64,000 bases of DNA from Asterias amurensis (taxonomy: Eukaryota; Echinodermata; Asteroidea; Forcipulatida; Asteriidae): NCBI RefSeq assembly GCF_032118995.1, contig NC_092651.1:20878349-20942348 (forward strand). Direction: 5' to 3'. The notes beneath the pieces are model-generated. The model did no database searches. It was not told the origin of the DNA and was given only the letters and a program-made list of their open reading frames with translations. Shown piece by piece: positions 44,627 to 57,168 of this stretch; position 1 is the first letter of the stretch; every line of letters starts with the position of its first letter. A program made the translations under genes and the position numbers.

Positions 44627-46280
44627 GGTATGGTTGTTAAATGTTAGGCCTATAATGTTAAAATAATATCAAACTGCTGTTTTTCACGTTTTTCCAATGA
44701 AATTATTTTATCCAAACCGCGGTTTTATCCAATTAACTCTAAAGGTTATGTAAAATCAATGCGGATAAAGACATGCATGAAGACAGGGGACCAGTCTATG
44801 GGAAAATCCCCAAACACTTCCGCGATTTTATCTACCGACCGAGGGCGCACTACAATCATCGTAGGTTTTTATATTAAATAAAATACACATGGTAGGTATA
44901 TACCCAATTTTTTAGCAAAATGAATTTGCTAGTGTGTACAAAGTTGACCTTGCATATCAGAAAATGATCACCAACAAAGTTGTCTCGAAGATCTCTGCTG
45001 TCTGCACACAGTCCAGCTGAATCTTCCCTACCATAGCCTCTATATCATAAAATGCGCAGCGTCTCAACCTGCAGATGACTTTGTTTTTAGAACTGCAATT
45101 AATATTATCTGTTTTAAAACCAGTATCGGTAATGTTAAAGGGTCACACTGCATTCAAAGTGTCGTGAAATTTTGCTACTGAAATTGCTCCCTACTCTTGT
45201 CCTTTGTTATTTTGGCAAGAGAACCAGTGTCTACTTTTGTTTCAAGAATGAGGGCATGGTATAATTAATTTACTCACTTACTTGAATGAAAGAAAAATCT
45301 AGATATTCGCAATTGGGTCACACATCTAGTCAAATTGAGGTTTACCACTAGTCGGTATGGTACTTCTACATACAACGTCCCATTTGCTATACATCCACTT
45401 ATATAAGAAGAACAGGTTGGAGACTGTACACAAGAAACATTTGTCAAGTTTTAACTTTTTTTTTAATCATGTGCCTTATTCCTCAGCAATGTCAATGTAA
45501 GAATAAAATCATATGCAGTAAAGGACCTCAAAAAATTATGAAAATTTATTGTCACTTTAATATTAATAACAATCCCATGTAGTTCTTTTACTGAGTTGTT
45601 CATTATACTAAATTTCGAATGGAACCAACATGAAAAGCTGGTATGGCAAGGAGTGTGATCGCCAGATAGAAGAACAATGACTAAATAGAAAAGAAGAAAA
45701 AAAACATTAATCACTTTTATCAATTTGACCAAGTTTGGCGCTTCAAAATCCAATGATTAACCCTTGGCTGATGTTGGCAATTTTCAGTCTTTTCAAAGTT
45801 CACTAAAAAGAAGAAATGCAGCCATCCTTCCAATGGTTGTTAGCATATTTATTTAGCTGTTTGGAGAAAAATATCATTCTAAACATTTTTTTCTTGTTAC
45901 AACCGCTAAAAAGGGAGTACAGAGCCCCAGCATATAGTACGAATGATAACGACAGTTCGAAAAAGGAGTACAAGCCGCATTATTTTTGAGAACTATTTTC
46001 TACAAGGCTGTTAAAATTAAATTAATTTTAATAGTCTTTTATGAAGAACAGGTTGGAATTTGTAGAAAACGAAAAAGGCAATAGCTTGCATGGAAGAAAT
46101 GTGAGAGACTGAGGAATTAAAGCTAAACAGCTTTTGAGAATGAAGAAAGGTTTAATATTTTTCTTTCACTTACCAGATTGACCTGTTACTTGACCCCTGC
46201 TGCAAACATCACATAATGGTAATGTTTAATTGCCCGCGCTCGAACAAAGTCCAACCCGTAGGTATCGCCTACGTAGAATG
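44627..46280. other. Upstream region of PB1-A; paralogous to 59770-61110
   Basis: No other gene. 44680-45180 and 46230-46275 match the sequence upstream of PB1-C, so any shared promoter of these genes should lie here. 45430-46060 is a third partial copy of the 39.7-40.2 kb block. Confidence 0.5.
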
Positions 46281-46405
46281 TGATAATTCAAAAATGAATA
46301 AACTGAATCTCAGGTTCATGATTTTGTGACCGTTATTCCTTTTCAGAATGTAAAAGAAATGACTTTGTATTTATTGCTATGTTTATGGTAAACAAAGATA
46401 ATTAA

Positions 46406-46914
46406 TAGATGATTACTAGGATTTGGGTATTTTTTGTAACAAAAACACAATAGCCACAGATTTACACTTAACTTACACCGTTTGAAGATAATGATAGTAG
46501 AAAGCATACCTTGAAATATTACTTGCTGAGGTGCTGTAGTTTTTGAGAAATAAGTAAAACAATGTCATGAAAATACCTTTTTTACATCTCTAAAAATATA
46601 TTATTCAAAACAACGCTAATTAGTCGTATGAGACATGATTTTGACTAACTTGCATCAAAATCATGTCACATATGACGAATTAGCGTTGTTTTGACTAATA
46701 TATTTTTACAGTGCCATGCTAAAATAATTTTCTGTCTCATGATGAGACGAAAATTATTTTCATGTCATTGTTTTACTCATTTCTCAAAAACTACAGCACC
46801 TCAGCAAGTAATATTTTCAGGGAAGCTTTCTACTGTCATTATCTTCAAACTGTGTAAGTTTAATGTAAATCTGTGGACACTGTGTTTTTGTTCAACAAAA
46901 AGTAACCAGACCCC
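46406..46914. mobile_element. TTAA-type palindromic element with a nested palindrome
   Basis: Outer arms as in 29822-30178 (AACAATGTCATGAAAATA and the inverse), ending before TTAA at 46915-46918. Between them, 46590-46712, lies a second palindrome with ACGCTAATTAGTCGTATGAG mirrored. The left boundary is uncertain. Confidence 0.68.
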
Positions 46915-46918
46915 TTAA

Positions 46919-48308
46919 AATTGCGTATGAATTGGTCAGTATATAAAATACTAATTTATCAGGCACATTTTGTTCTTGTATTTCCTTGGTTTTCTGAAAG
47001 CATACAGACAACATTAATTGTCAAAGACATGTATCTGCACTTGATGGGACCATCAATTAAAATAACAAACATGTGAAATTTTAAGTTCATCGGAGTCACA
47101 CGAAAGTGGTAAAAACTTTATTTGAGTTTTCACTGTTTTCAAACATCAGGTTTTGGGCTCATAGACCTTTATCATGGTGTGGCCATCTTGATTTTACTCC
47201 ATTCCAAACTCATTGTAACCAAACTGAGGCTGAACGAAATAATAGTCTGGTGCCATGTTTGCGCAGTGAATGTTAGCATTCATTACTGTTATGGAAACAG
47301 GGAACTTGACCAATATGGTGACAGCGTGATAAATGTCAATACTACCTATAACATTTCAGGCAAAAATATTTCGAAGTTTTCCACCGTGTATACATCTTTA
47401 TACCATCTAAATATGCAAATCTTCAAACATTTATATTTTTAATCTTACAAATGTCGTGCACTTAGTTGGTGAGTACATTTTATTTAAGCACATTATTTGA
47501 ACAAGAATGTTTTGCAATTTAATTACTGTCAAGCTTCAACCGTTTCAATCATATGCCTTTTCTCCAGCAATGTTAATTGATTGTAAGAATAAAATCATGC
47601 AATACAGGAACTCAAATCTTAAGAACAATTATTGTCACTTTAATATTAATAACATGTAGTTCTTTTACTGAGTTGTTTATAATACTAAACTACGAATGGA
47701 ACCAACAAAGAAAGTGTTCATAATACTAAACTACGAATGGAACCAACAAAGAAAGCTGCTATGGCAAGCTGCCGCGATCGCCAGAGAAATACAACGACTA
47801 AATAGAAAAAATAATAATTTTTGTAAATTTGACCGAGTTTGGCGCTTCAAAATCCGATGGTTAACCCGTGGCAAGTTTCAGTCTTTTCAAAGTTAACTAA
47901 ACAGATGAAATGCAGCTATCCTTCCAATTGTTGTTAGTATATTTATTTAGCTGTTTGGAGCAAAATATCACTCTAAACATTTTACTTGTTACAACCGCGA
48001 AAAAGGGAGTACAGCGCCCCAGAATACGACTGATAATGACAGTTCGAAAAAGGAGTACGGGTAGTCAAAGCCGCATTTTTGAGAACTATTTTCTACAAGG
48101 CTGTTGAAATTAAATTTAATTTAATAGCCTTTTAGAAATTAATAGTTCTCCAAAAAATTCAAGAGTTATTGTTTCTTTAGAATGTTATGATTTTATTTCG
48201 ACTTTCACTCAGAAGAAACCTTTATTAAATAAGCTATGATTGCATTGCAATGAAATGTTCAGTAAGTGAAAGAAATGCCTTCCTACCTCATGGGTTACCT
48301 AACATCCA
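46919..48308. other. Non-coding part of duplicated unit 2
   Basis: Paralogous to 38690-40240. It contains a local 43-bp tandem duplication at about 47670-47755 (ATAATACTAAACTACGAATG twice). No supported gene. Confidence 0.5.
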
Positions 48309-48601
48309 TTTCAGACAGGCGCTCCAGTCGCGCCAGTCGCGCCGAACCAAATTCTGAATTAATGAAAAGTTCGACGTCTGAAACAGGAGCGACTGGACGC
48401 GCTAGAAGTCGAAAGTTTGACTGTTGTAGTCGTTCGGAACGACCCTGGAGCGCCTTGGTTTCAGACGTCGATCTTGTCATGAGCCGAGCCAATGTAAAGG
48501 TTATGTTAAATTCGCCATACTGAAATAAAAGCGGGTTCGGTCGACCTAGAGCCGCTCCTAATATATTTGGTTCGGCGCGACATTGGCGCGCTTGTCTGTA
48601 A
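48309..48601. mobile_element. Palindromic, possibly composite MITE (CAGACAGGCGC ends)
   Basis: Left TTTCAGACAGGCGCTCCAG and right GGCGCGCTTGTCTGTAA are inverted, with GTCGCGCCGAACCA mirrored. Two inner TTTCAGACGTCG-type ends at about 48370 and 48462 suggest one element inside another. Confidence 0.62.
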
Positions 48602-48859
48602 CGGGTGTAAATGAACTACATATTTTAAACTACCTACTGTTGAGTATATTAACTATGCTTAATAATCATTTGCATTTTCTTCAACATAATTTTAAGCATG
48701 AGCACAAACCTTTCGAAAAGTTACATGACTTTCAATAGGAATATTTTCACTGAAGTTTTTACTGAATAGCTATAGTAAAGACACAATGTATGTTGCAGAT
48801 GACTGAACTATTTATAATAACTAAAGTTTACCAAAGAATTTAAAAACAGGCTACTTTAA

Positions 48860-49046
48860 GGGACACGTTGCATTGGTTAGGTCGAGGTTGTCTATGAAAA
48901 GCGCTTGAAACCGTTTGTTATAAAATGCATAGGCCTTTGTTAGAAAGATGTTTTAAAAGTTGAATACAATGATCCACACAAGTATCACTCGAAATTGATG
49001 GTTTCCTTTCACTTTGCGAACTAATGGTTGGCCATTTGATGGAGTC
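48860..49046. mobile_element. Left half of a P1 palindrome
   Basis: Follows TTAA at 48856-48859, begins GGGACACGTTGC and ends near GGCCATTTGATGGAGTCAA, where the centre would be. The right arm is lost. Confidence 0.75.
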
Positions 49047-49800
49047 AATCTTGTTGATTGGGTGCTATGGCTTCACATGAAAAATAACATTAATTTATGT
49101 TATTTATCAGAGTAGGCTATACTGTTGAAATCGTTCAAATTGTCTTGTTCATCTCTTATACGCACAATTTGTTATGGTCATTACCCAGAGGTCGGGTGGT
49201 CCGATATCGAGGGGGGGGGGGGGGGGTCTGTGTGTGGAAAGAGTGCTAATTGTAGGCCTACCCAATGGTGGTTACTGGGAGTCGCACACAGTTCACGGTA
49301 CACTAAGACTAGACGTAACTATATAAATACTAAATAGTAACCTTGCGGGCACAACCATGCAGTATCTCTTTTGAGGGAGTGTTGGCTCTGAGAAGAGCTG
49401 GTGTGGTCTCGACGTTTCGAACAAAACTCTGCTTATCTTCAGGAGAACACACCAATTTGAGATGTTGTTCAAGCACGCATGAAACGTTTCCCAAACCTGA
49501 TTTCTTTAGTAGACGAAGCAGAAAGAGGTGTTTAACATGGTTGTCGCCGCAAAAGGTTACTATTTAGTTAGGCCCTTATACCATGCAAAGCTTCTATACA
49601 CCATTCACACATGCAAGACTTTCAAAATTACTGGCAATAGAAATTATCGGTTTTCTAAAAGCAACCTGACATGGACATTATTTTCAGGCCGTCATTATTT
49701 GTCTATTAGTATATTTTAAATGAAAAATACACATGTAGGCTATTTAAAGTTGCAGTCTATATCGTGATTTTGATTATGAATATTGTTAAGTGACATTGCT
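49047..49800. other. Non-coding, 3' flank of PB1-B
   Basis: A G run at 49210-49227 and sequence at 49590-49800 paralogous to the 3' flanks of PB1-A and PB1-C. No other gene. Confidence 0.45.
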
Positions 49801-49809
49801 ACAGTATAA

Positions 49810-50004
49810 CGCAGCGGACGTTTTCCTCCGAGATAACAACAGGCCTAACGCAGCAGACGTTTTCCTCCGAGATAACAACAGGCCTAACGCAGCGGACGTT
49901 TTCCTCCGAGATAACAACAGGCCTAACGCAGCAGACGTTTTCCTCCGAGATAACAACAGGCCTAACGCAGCAGACGTTTTCCTCCGAGATAACAACAGGC
50001 CTAC
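49810..50004. repeat. 39-bp minisatellite, five units, 3' of PB1-B
   Basis: Units start at 49810, 49849, 49888, 49927 and 49966, nearly identical (GCAGCAGACG or GCAGCGGACG at the start). The unit matches the part of PB1-A that codes for its C-terminal tail. Since 39 is a multiple of three, several frames stay open, which produces spurious repeat-protein frames. In PB1-B it follows the stop codon. Confidence 0.93.
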
Positions 50005-50320
50005 TTAGGTTTAGGGTGAAAGTAGACGTGCAAGACATCCTTCTTCATCCCCATCTCAATTGCTTCCAATAACTCCTTGCCGCATGAGAATGTAACAAGA
50101 TCACCTTCATCATCTGTGAATTAAAAACAACGAGAAGAAAGAATAAATTGACATCGTCCCCACTGATGTTTCTTTTGTTTTGATAGTTCACTTTTATTTC
50201 TGAAATGGTTCTTTTTTTTATTGCTTGTTTATGTCTTATTTATACACCTAAAGGGATCGCTCCTTTTGACAGTGATTTGGTCCGTTTTGGGCAATCCCTA
50301 TAGGGTTCTGTTATTTTATT

Positions 50321-50395
<75 letters not shown>

Positions 50396-51932
50396 TTTTT
50401 TGGGGGGACTTTCTTCCATATGTCTTTAATTGTTTGCCTAATGTTTTTAAATCATACAATTCTAGTTTTTGTTGCTGTGTGTTGTTTTTTATGTTTTTAA
50501 AGCCTGGACGAATAAACAAATAAATAAATAAATAAATATAGAGATAATCAAATAAATAAATAAATAAATAAACATAAATAAATAAGAGGCTGTAACCTTA
50601 AAAGAATAAGAGCTCGGGAAATTCCGTCCAAAATCTTGAGATCGTTAAATAATTTACTGTATGGATGATGGTATCATGAGTGTAAGATGACAATACCCTG
50701 ATGAATATTCAATAAATTATAAATTAAGGAAGAGCAAGTGCTTTATCCGGACCGAGAAAAAAGCCAACGACTGCACCACAGTCAAATTTGTTTTCACACA
50801 CTCTTTTCGAGGGTATTCAACATCTATCTAAACAAGATTGTCTCTTATTCCAGAAAACTTCTAGATTGTTTTTTTTTTTGTGGGTGTTGCATTACAAACG
50901 AGAGGTATATCGTAGGAGGTCACGCTTTCAAGGTGTCCCTAAAATCGTGGCAAATATTAAACCTCTGCGCGCGATGTGAACAGTCCTTGATAATTTGTTG
51001 GTGGTTGACTTACCAAGCAAATCAAGGGTTCCCTCTCCCTTGACCAAAACTTGTAAGCATGTAAGGCTCCACTTGTTAGTTGTACTTGTAAATACATAAA
51101 GTTTGAGGCATTTCTACAAGGTACAAAAATTATGTCATAATGTTGAGGCCATATAAAACAAATTGCACACCGAAACAAAAATTCATCAACACTTTTTCAA
51201 TTCACAATTCAGGATGATCAAATCATGTGACTGAACATTCTGCTGAGCATTCTTAAAAAAAAATACAGCTGCTTGCAGAAGCCATGTGCCTGACACCATT
51301 TTCTTATATCTGGAGATTTTGTTTTGTAATCCCCGTGAGTGGTGTAGTAAGGCCGCCAGGGCTAATATGAACTGTACTGAGGCGGTCTTTTTCTACAACC
51401 CTTGGTAGGTCCTATATGGTAATATTTGTATCCAGGGAAGGGTTTGTGTCACTGCTAACTGTAGTTTTTACTTATCTCTGAGATTGTGGCCTACAACCAC
51501 AGGACGCCACGCCCAGGCATATACTTGAGAGCACTTGCGATGGGTGTTCTCAAAGTCTGTAGATGGAACGCTCGCGTCACAATACTATAGCCTAAACAAT
51601 TGGTGACAAGTGACAAGTGACAACCCCATAGATATAACTCTATACATTCTATGGACAAACTTCATTCACTCACCTTTCCAGAATAGCTGTAAATCAGGCT
51701 CATTGAAGGGCGAGTCGAGGCCGAATGCACTTAATAATTTAGAGTGCAACCTATGATAACTCAGATCTTGTTTATCATAGAATGAGAGGTAGCGAATTTC
51801 CTGCGGAGCGTTAAGTTCTGCCTTCAGGTTCACCTTGACATCGCTTCCATCACAACGGCCTCCAGAACTGCCGGCAGAAATAAGATGTGCCTTAACATGA
51901 ACTTGTTCAGTTTCTTCTCCTCTGTAAGCCAT
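50001..51932 (-). CDS. PB1-domain-only protein B, two exons, 123 aa
   Basis: Exons: 51932-51674 and 50113-50001, the same phase 1 intron as PB1-A. Basic face Lys14 (VHVKAH) and Arg in EIRYLSF. The OPCA motif is FWKDDEGDLVTFSCGKEL: the first three acidic positions are kept, but the later Asp is Gly and its neighbour is Lys, so this face is less acidic than in A or C. The loop between the first two strands is longer and Gly/Ser-rich. The protein ends HVYFHPKPK, and the stop falls just before the 39-bp minisatellite. It lacks the 12-residue tail seen in A. No signs of inactivation. Role unknown; by family it could bind p62-type partners mainly through its basic face. Confidence 0.85.
50311..50590. 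repeat. Opposed (TTTA)n and (TAAA)n microsatellites
   Basis: About 80 bp of TTTA repeats (50311-50397) and about 70 bp of AAAT repeats (50512-50590) flank a T-rich spacer within the PB1-B intron. The two are complementary, so the locus can fold into a long AT hairpin. This may be the two ends of a decayed element. Confidence 0.85.
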
Positions 51933-53414
51933 GGTGGTTAATGTAGAACATCAAAATGTTCCGATGACAATATGCAGGCTGCGATAGAAGCAATGTATTG
52001 ACAGTCCATATCGTAGCGGAATATGCATTGCGTGCTAGAGGGAATTTCCCTTTTGCTGGGCGCTGGTGCGCGGGCTGCGGTCCGTGCATCAGATAGCGTT
52101 GAGGGTACCCCGCACGGGTATATAAGTGAGTCGCACGTGCTGAGTCTGCGCTCTCTCCCAGTTGTTCATTGAATGGCGCTGCTTGTGTTTCTGCTGCCGG
52201 CTGTGTTGCTGCTCGGGGCTGTTCGGTTTAATTGTCCATGAGCAAGTTGTAGACCAAATTATTGCGTGGAAGTGCCGCCGGACTAGGTTGAGTTGCTGCA
52301 CCTCGTAAATTAAATCAGTCCCGATGTCCATTCATGATTAATTAATAAGTTCTAGTAATTCTATAGATTGCCTCTCATTTAACAACCAATCAGCCTCAGC
52401 ACCTAATTAGGAACCTCCAATCAAAGCCTAGGAGCACCTATTCAGGGAACAACTATTTATCTAATATAATAAACCAGTCACGGAGAGCCAACCGACCTGT
52501 ATTACAACCACCTAATTAGGAACCTCAATTCAACGCCTATTAAAGAAACAGTTCATAATCTAATAAACCAGTCCAGACAAGGTATATAGGTGCATAATCA
52601 TTTAAGTGTCGGCCCCTGTATGGTGTGTGGTGTGTGCGTGGTGATTAAGCTAGGCGCCTGGGGGTAGATTTCACCCAAAACAAGTCCGCCCCCACCGGTC
52701 TCTGTGGTAACCGCATAATCGGTAATCTTTTATTTCAAGATGGTCGCCATGAATGTCAAATATCAACTGTTTTTTTTTCTGCTGCTGAAATACACAAAAC
52801 ATTAATGAAACAGTTTGGTCAAGGCATTCAGACAAGACATTCAGATTTTTTATTTTTTTGCTGAGATCATTTAAAATAACCCTTTTTCAAAAAAAAAAAG
52901 AAAAAAAAATGTGCATAAAAAAACTTAAGGAAAAAAAAAGAGGTGTCCTGTAAAAAGGAAGCGGGCGGGGACGCTAAACATTTCTATTTTTCTATTTTTA
53001 CTTGGCCTAATATTATTATGTTTTGGGTATTTACACACCCACAAAGCCTAGTTGAGAATACCGTGTACAACTCTAAATTGGTACTTGTTGACCACAGTTG
53101 GTAATTTAATCCTTTTATACAGTCAAAAAGTTTTATCTTATACAAAATGACATGTTCTCTAAGATTTTGTTGTTTTCGCAATCTTTTGTTACATGCTGAC
53201 TATAGACTGTTTTAGAACTGCATTGGTGTGTATCAACTATATATCAGTTAAAATATTTAATAATAATCTTGCACTTCTTTGGCCCCCCCAAATTTAATCT
53301 TTGCCCCCACTTGCCCCACCAAATGAAAATGTCTAGTTACGCCACTGCCGCTCATCCAGAGATCGAAGTCCCGAGGTACCCGGCGAGACACCGGGGTGAA
53401 TCCGCTACAATATC
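51933..53414. other. Upstream region of PB1-B; unassigned
   Basis: No supported gene. 52090-52640 differs in base composition and holds TATAAGTGAGTCGCACGTG and a partial duplication (CACCTAATTAGGAACCTC at about 52400 and 52508). I could not assign it to a family. From 52770 on it is A-rich low-complexity sequence. Confidence 0.35.
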
Positions 53415-53490
53415 ATTGATCTCCATTATACTGTCCATTATACTGTCAGTATAACCGTCAGTATATACTGTCAGTATAATGGAGATCAAT
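53415..53490. repeat. Hairpin next to a TIR element
   Basis: ATTGATCTCCATTATACTG at the left is mirrored by CAGTATAATGGAGATCAAT at the right, with CTGTCAGTATA repeats in the loop. It ends 8 bp before the element at 53499. Confidence 0.7.
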
Positions 53491-53498
53491 GGTCCATA

Positions 53499-54098
53499 TA
53501 GACTGTGCAAGTCTCGCACGTAGCGAAAATGAGAACTTAATTCGAAAAAAAGTATATTTTTGTACAAAACCAAATTGTATTGAAATTGTTATTTATTAAA
53601 AGAATTCTTAACGATTATTATTTTTAACGTACTTTTCGTATAATTATTATTTTAATTCGTGTACATAATAATTGTTTTGTTTAAATTAACGTAAAAATTA
53701 TACATTTATCGGGACGAGGATCGCTGTTCGATATCGACCTGGATGGTTTTTCTAATAAACCCCGTTTGTGAATCACGTCCAATTGGTGCGATCATCACAT
53801 AGGTTCAGCGGTAATGGGAACGTCAATTGGGTAATACTCTTATTGTTTAGAGTAAACCGGAAACTGGAGGTCAAGTTTTTTTCTTTAGTTTTCTTCGTTA
53901 ATTTGTTGAATTGATTTTACTTTTCTGTTTTTAGTCACTTATTTTTTACATTCCCAAGAACATATTCACTTTTTAGAGTCATAACTTATGTTAAACTAAA
54001 ATTATTGACAGAACAAAATCTCCCCAACGTAAAACTCCATTAGGTTGGGACCACAATGGTCCCGGAAGTTTAATTTCTCGCGAGACTTGCACAGTCTA
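53499..54098. mobile_element. 600-bp element with 19-bp terminal inverted repeats
   Basis: The ends are TAGACTGTGCAAGTCTCGC and its exact inverse. If TA is counted as the target, this fits a Tc1/mariner-like MITE; the palindromic edges leave that open. The interior is AT-rich and non-coding. Confidence 0.75.
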
Positions 54099-54885
54099 TT
54101 TACATTTAGACGGGGGAAACGCCCAATATAAAAACACTTTTAGTACTTTTTATACAAGCCAAAATCTATAGAGCGCGTACTTGAATCAGAGTAGGTATTA
54201 ATATAAAAATGCCAGGATAAACGATGTGCCAACATCCCCCTGGTAAAATAAACTAAGGTACTTCAAAGGTTGCTGGGTTTTTGTGTGTAGGGAAAATACA
54301 ATATCCAATTGCATTTTGTATATGTTGCTTTATTATTAATTTTAGAAATAATTTATCAGATGTATTCAATAAAGTCATTATTAATAAAATCGCAGTGGTG
54401 TTTAGCGTGTATCCTTTATAAACAGTACTCTTGAATTAAACAAATCATGCCAACATTAAAAATTATGACAACCGGTGACTTGAAGTTTCAACCCTGACGG
54501 AAATTTCCAATAAGATTCAAGTCTTCGAATAGTTTAAGAGCATCACTGGCTTCGACCAGTATGCACATCAAGAAAAAGTCCTGGGATGGCGTGAAGGCAC
54601 CTTTAAATCTGAACATTGTTGGGGACAACATCAATAAGTTGGTCAAGCATCTTGCAATGGGGCCCCTGATGGGCGGGGTGTGTAGAAATGGGGAGGGGCC
54701 TCTGCAAGAGAACGGGTTAGATCTTCGCTTACCATTCGCAGTATTCCCTCTTTTCTCAGTTGTCTTTCCTCCATAGGCAAACTTGCAGTATCCGACCTCC
54801 TATTGCTCCGTCAATATTCTTATCTTATGTGTTGGTTTAAATGCATGGAGTTAACCTATTTTACAACCTGTCCTGCCATTTTAAG
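54099..54885. other. Gene-free stretch
   Basis: AT-rich sequence with no supported exon or recognised repeat. Confidence 0.4.
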
Positions 54886-55275
54886 GTTGCTCGAGATGTT
54901 CTTTTGCGAGGAAGGAAAGTCCAATTTTCTCTAAATGTGAATCGCACAATTTATCTAAAAAAAGTGGAGGTCGGATAAGGCAATAATTGCCCTTACCTTG
55001 GTCCTTTGATGACCTCCAATGTACATACAGATGCATAGACAAACAACAAAGCACAACACCACAAAATCCAATATCCAACTTCAACTCCCTTCCCTGGTCA
55101 CAAAGTACTAGGCCTATGCTGCAACTTGGTCGTGGAACTCTGATTTTTACACACGTAAACTGCGCTGGCCCTGGCCGCGATGGGTTCGAATCCCTATTAC
55201 AAATTACCCCATATAAAATGTTGGGTGTGTGAACTGGTGCGTGACTTCTTTGTAATCTTGGAATGCCAGGAATTC
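54886..55275. repeat. Repeat block shared with 61733-62190, with tRNA-like B box
   Basis: Both copies contain GGAAGGAAAGTCCAA, ATTTATCTAAAAAAAGTGGA, CCTTACCTTGGTCCTTTG-like sequence, then GCGATGGGTTCGAATCC (B-box consensus) and GTGAACTGGTGCGTGACTTC. It could be a SINE-bearing segment duplicated as a block. Confidence 0.7.
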
Positions 55276-55453
55276 TTTAAAGGATTTTAGGGCGTATATT
55301 TCTGTTCAAGAGGATGTGTTAAAGTACTGTAATAAATAGATATACGCAAATAGAGAAATTACATGAAATGGAAAATTAAAAAGCGAGTACGGTTTTGTAT
55401 TTTCAGTTTTATTTTAACCTCATGATTCGCAACAATTGAAAACTTACTGTTAA

Positions 55454-55955
55454 AGGCACTGGACACTATTGGTAATTACTCAAAACAATTATTAGTATAA
55501 AACCATATATTGGTAGCGAGTAATGGAGCTGTATAAGATAGTGTATAACATTGTAAGAAACTGAAGTCTGACCTCAGCTGAGGTCTCGAAATCAATTAAA
55601 ATGTTTTAGGGGATCACCTCGGGTGTCATAGTTTTAACCTTAGCATTCGAAGCAGTAATTTTTTGTTGTATTATATCACACTCATTTTTGCTATGGATCG
55701 ACCAAGCAGAATCAAGAATTCAAGCCTACTTGAACATAAACAAAATGGTGAGAAACCGGGCTCCCTCTGAAGTAACGTATGGTTTTTGAAAAAGAGGTAG
55801 TTGTCTCACTAAAATAATACTTCAGGCCTGAAGCATCTGAAAGCACACAAATCCGGCAACGAGGGTGTTTTTCTGTCATTATTCTCTTGGAACTTTTATG
55901 CACATGTTGGTATATATCAAGTGAGAATACTGGTCTTTGACAAAAACCAAACGTG
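55454..55955. mobile_element. P2 element (reverse orientation) with extra internal sequence
   Basis: Begins AGGCACTGGACACTATTGG after TTAA (55450-55453) and ends near AAACGTGTCCAGAC. About 130 bp of unrelated sequence sits in the middle, between two copies of the GAGGTCTCGAAATC core region. Confidence 0.7.
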
Positions 55956-57168
55956 TCCAGACTCACCAAATATGTCGTATTGCAAGGCCCGCTACCTTCT
56001 GGTAGATCACCTCAGAAGAAAATTCCAGTGATCGACTTGTTTATCAACTTCAGAGGAAAACATAATAATATACCGTAGTCACTTTGAAGACAAAATTTCT
56101 CGCAATTTAATTATCAATATAGGTCACACTCAAGTCAAACTGAGGTTTAGGCCTACCACAAAGTTACCTTCATACAGTACTTCAACCAAAGAAACTTTTT
56201 TTTTTCACAAACAACTAATGTCTGTAGTTATTTTACGTATTCGGACATAAGTATATTAGACCTAGATTTTAAAGTTGTTCGGGCAAAGACAATAGTTTAC
56301 AAAACTGTCATTATTGTGTCAGACCCTAAAAAAAACTCTACTACCAAGATAAGGATAAAAATGATTACAAAATAGTATTTTTTTTAATATTATTGTTTTA
56401 TCATGTAAACTTGTACATATATTTTTGATTTAATTTTTTTGTTAACCAAATGCCATTAGTCTATGACTTTTTATTTGGTCTTGTATTTTTATTTGAAAAT
56501 AAACCAATATTGAATTGAATTGAATACAAAAATGTGAAACTAACGATAGCTATTACAGTGGATTTCAGTGGCGTTTTTCGGAGTAGTAGCGAAATTTGAT
56601 TTGTCGCTTATGATTCGTCAGTTTCCCTAATTAGTTACGAAACTGTTACGTAAGATCGTAAAATATTAACGGCATTAAACAAGCCAATAATTGATTTGAA
56701 TAAAACAAAGTTAAAAATTAGGGACCCTTTTTGTCGCATTAGTAACACACACAAAAAATGAAAGAGAAAAAAAAGACTTTTCAAATACGTCTTTTTACGT
56801 TTACAGTTTGATTTGCGGTCGTGATGGAAGAGCATAATAATATGATCGTTTTTCAATGGACAGTAACGACTCCTCTATTACGAACATATTCCTGTTCTAC
56901 GTGAACTTATGTAAAGAATTATGGTTTTTGTGAATTAATTTTTGACCTTAACAATAATGGATTAAAAGTACTGTCAACCTTCAACTTAGTAACAACCTTT
57001 TGCAACTTCATCTGGCATTCTTGTGTTGGAAGTAAAACTACGCAATAAAGGAAGACACATCTTACGAAAACTTTACACAACACTTTTAAAGAAAATCATA
57101 ATTTTGTTGCTGTTGCAAAATGACTTAAATAATTTGTTTACTGGGTGGCTCGTAAGTCATCAAGTTAA
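55956..57168. other. Gene-free stretch between duplicated units
   Basis: Includes a short block at about 56100-56190 (GGTCACACTCAAGTCAAACT) related to 45315-45375, and a LINE-like 3' tail with TTGAATTGAAT at 56500-56524. No gene. Confidence 0.45.

Noticed and set aside
49790-50008. Repeat-protein frames on both strands over the 39-bp array (NAADVFLRDNNRP x5 and the opposite-strand versions)
   Set aside because: They arise because the repeat unit is a multiple of three and lacks stops; none is joined to the PB1-B frame.
52089-52331. 80-codon minus-strand frame in the 52.1-kb region
   Set aside because: Low-complexity Gln/His/Arg-rich sequence with no domain; origin of the region left unassigned.
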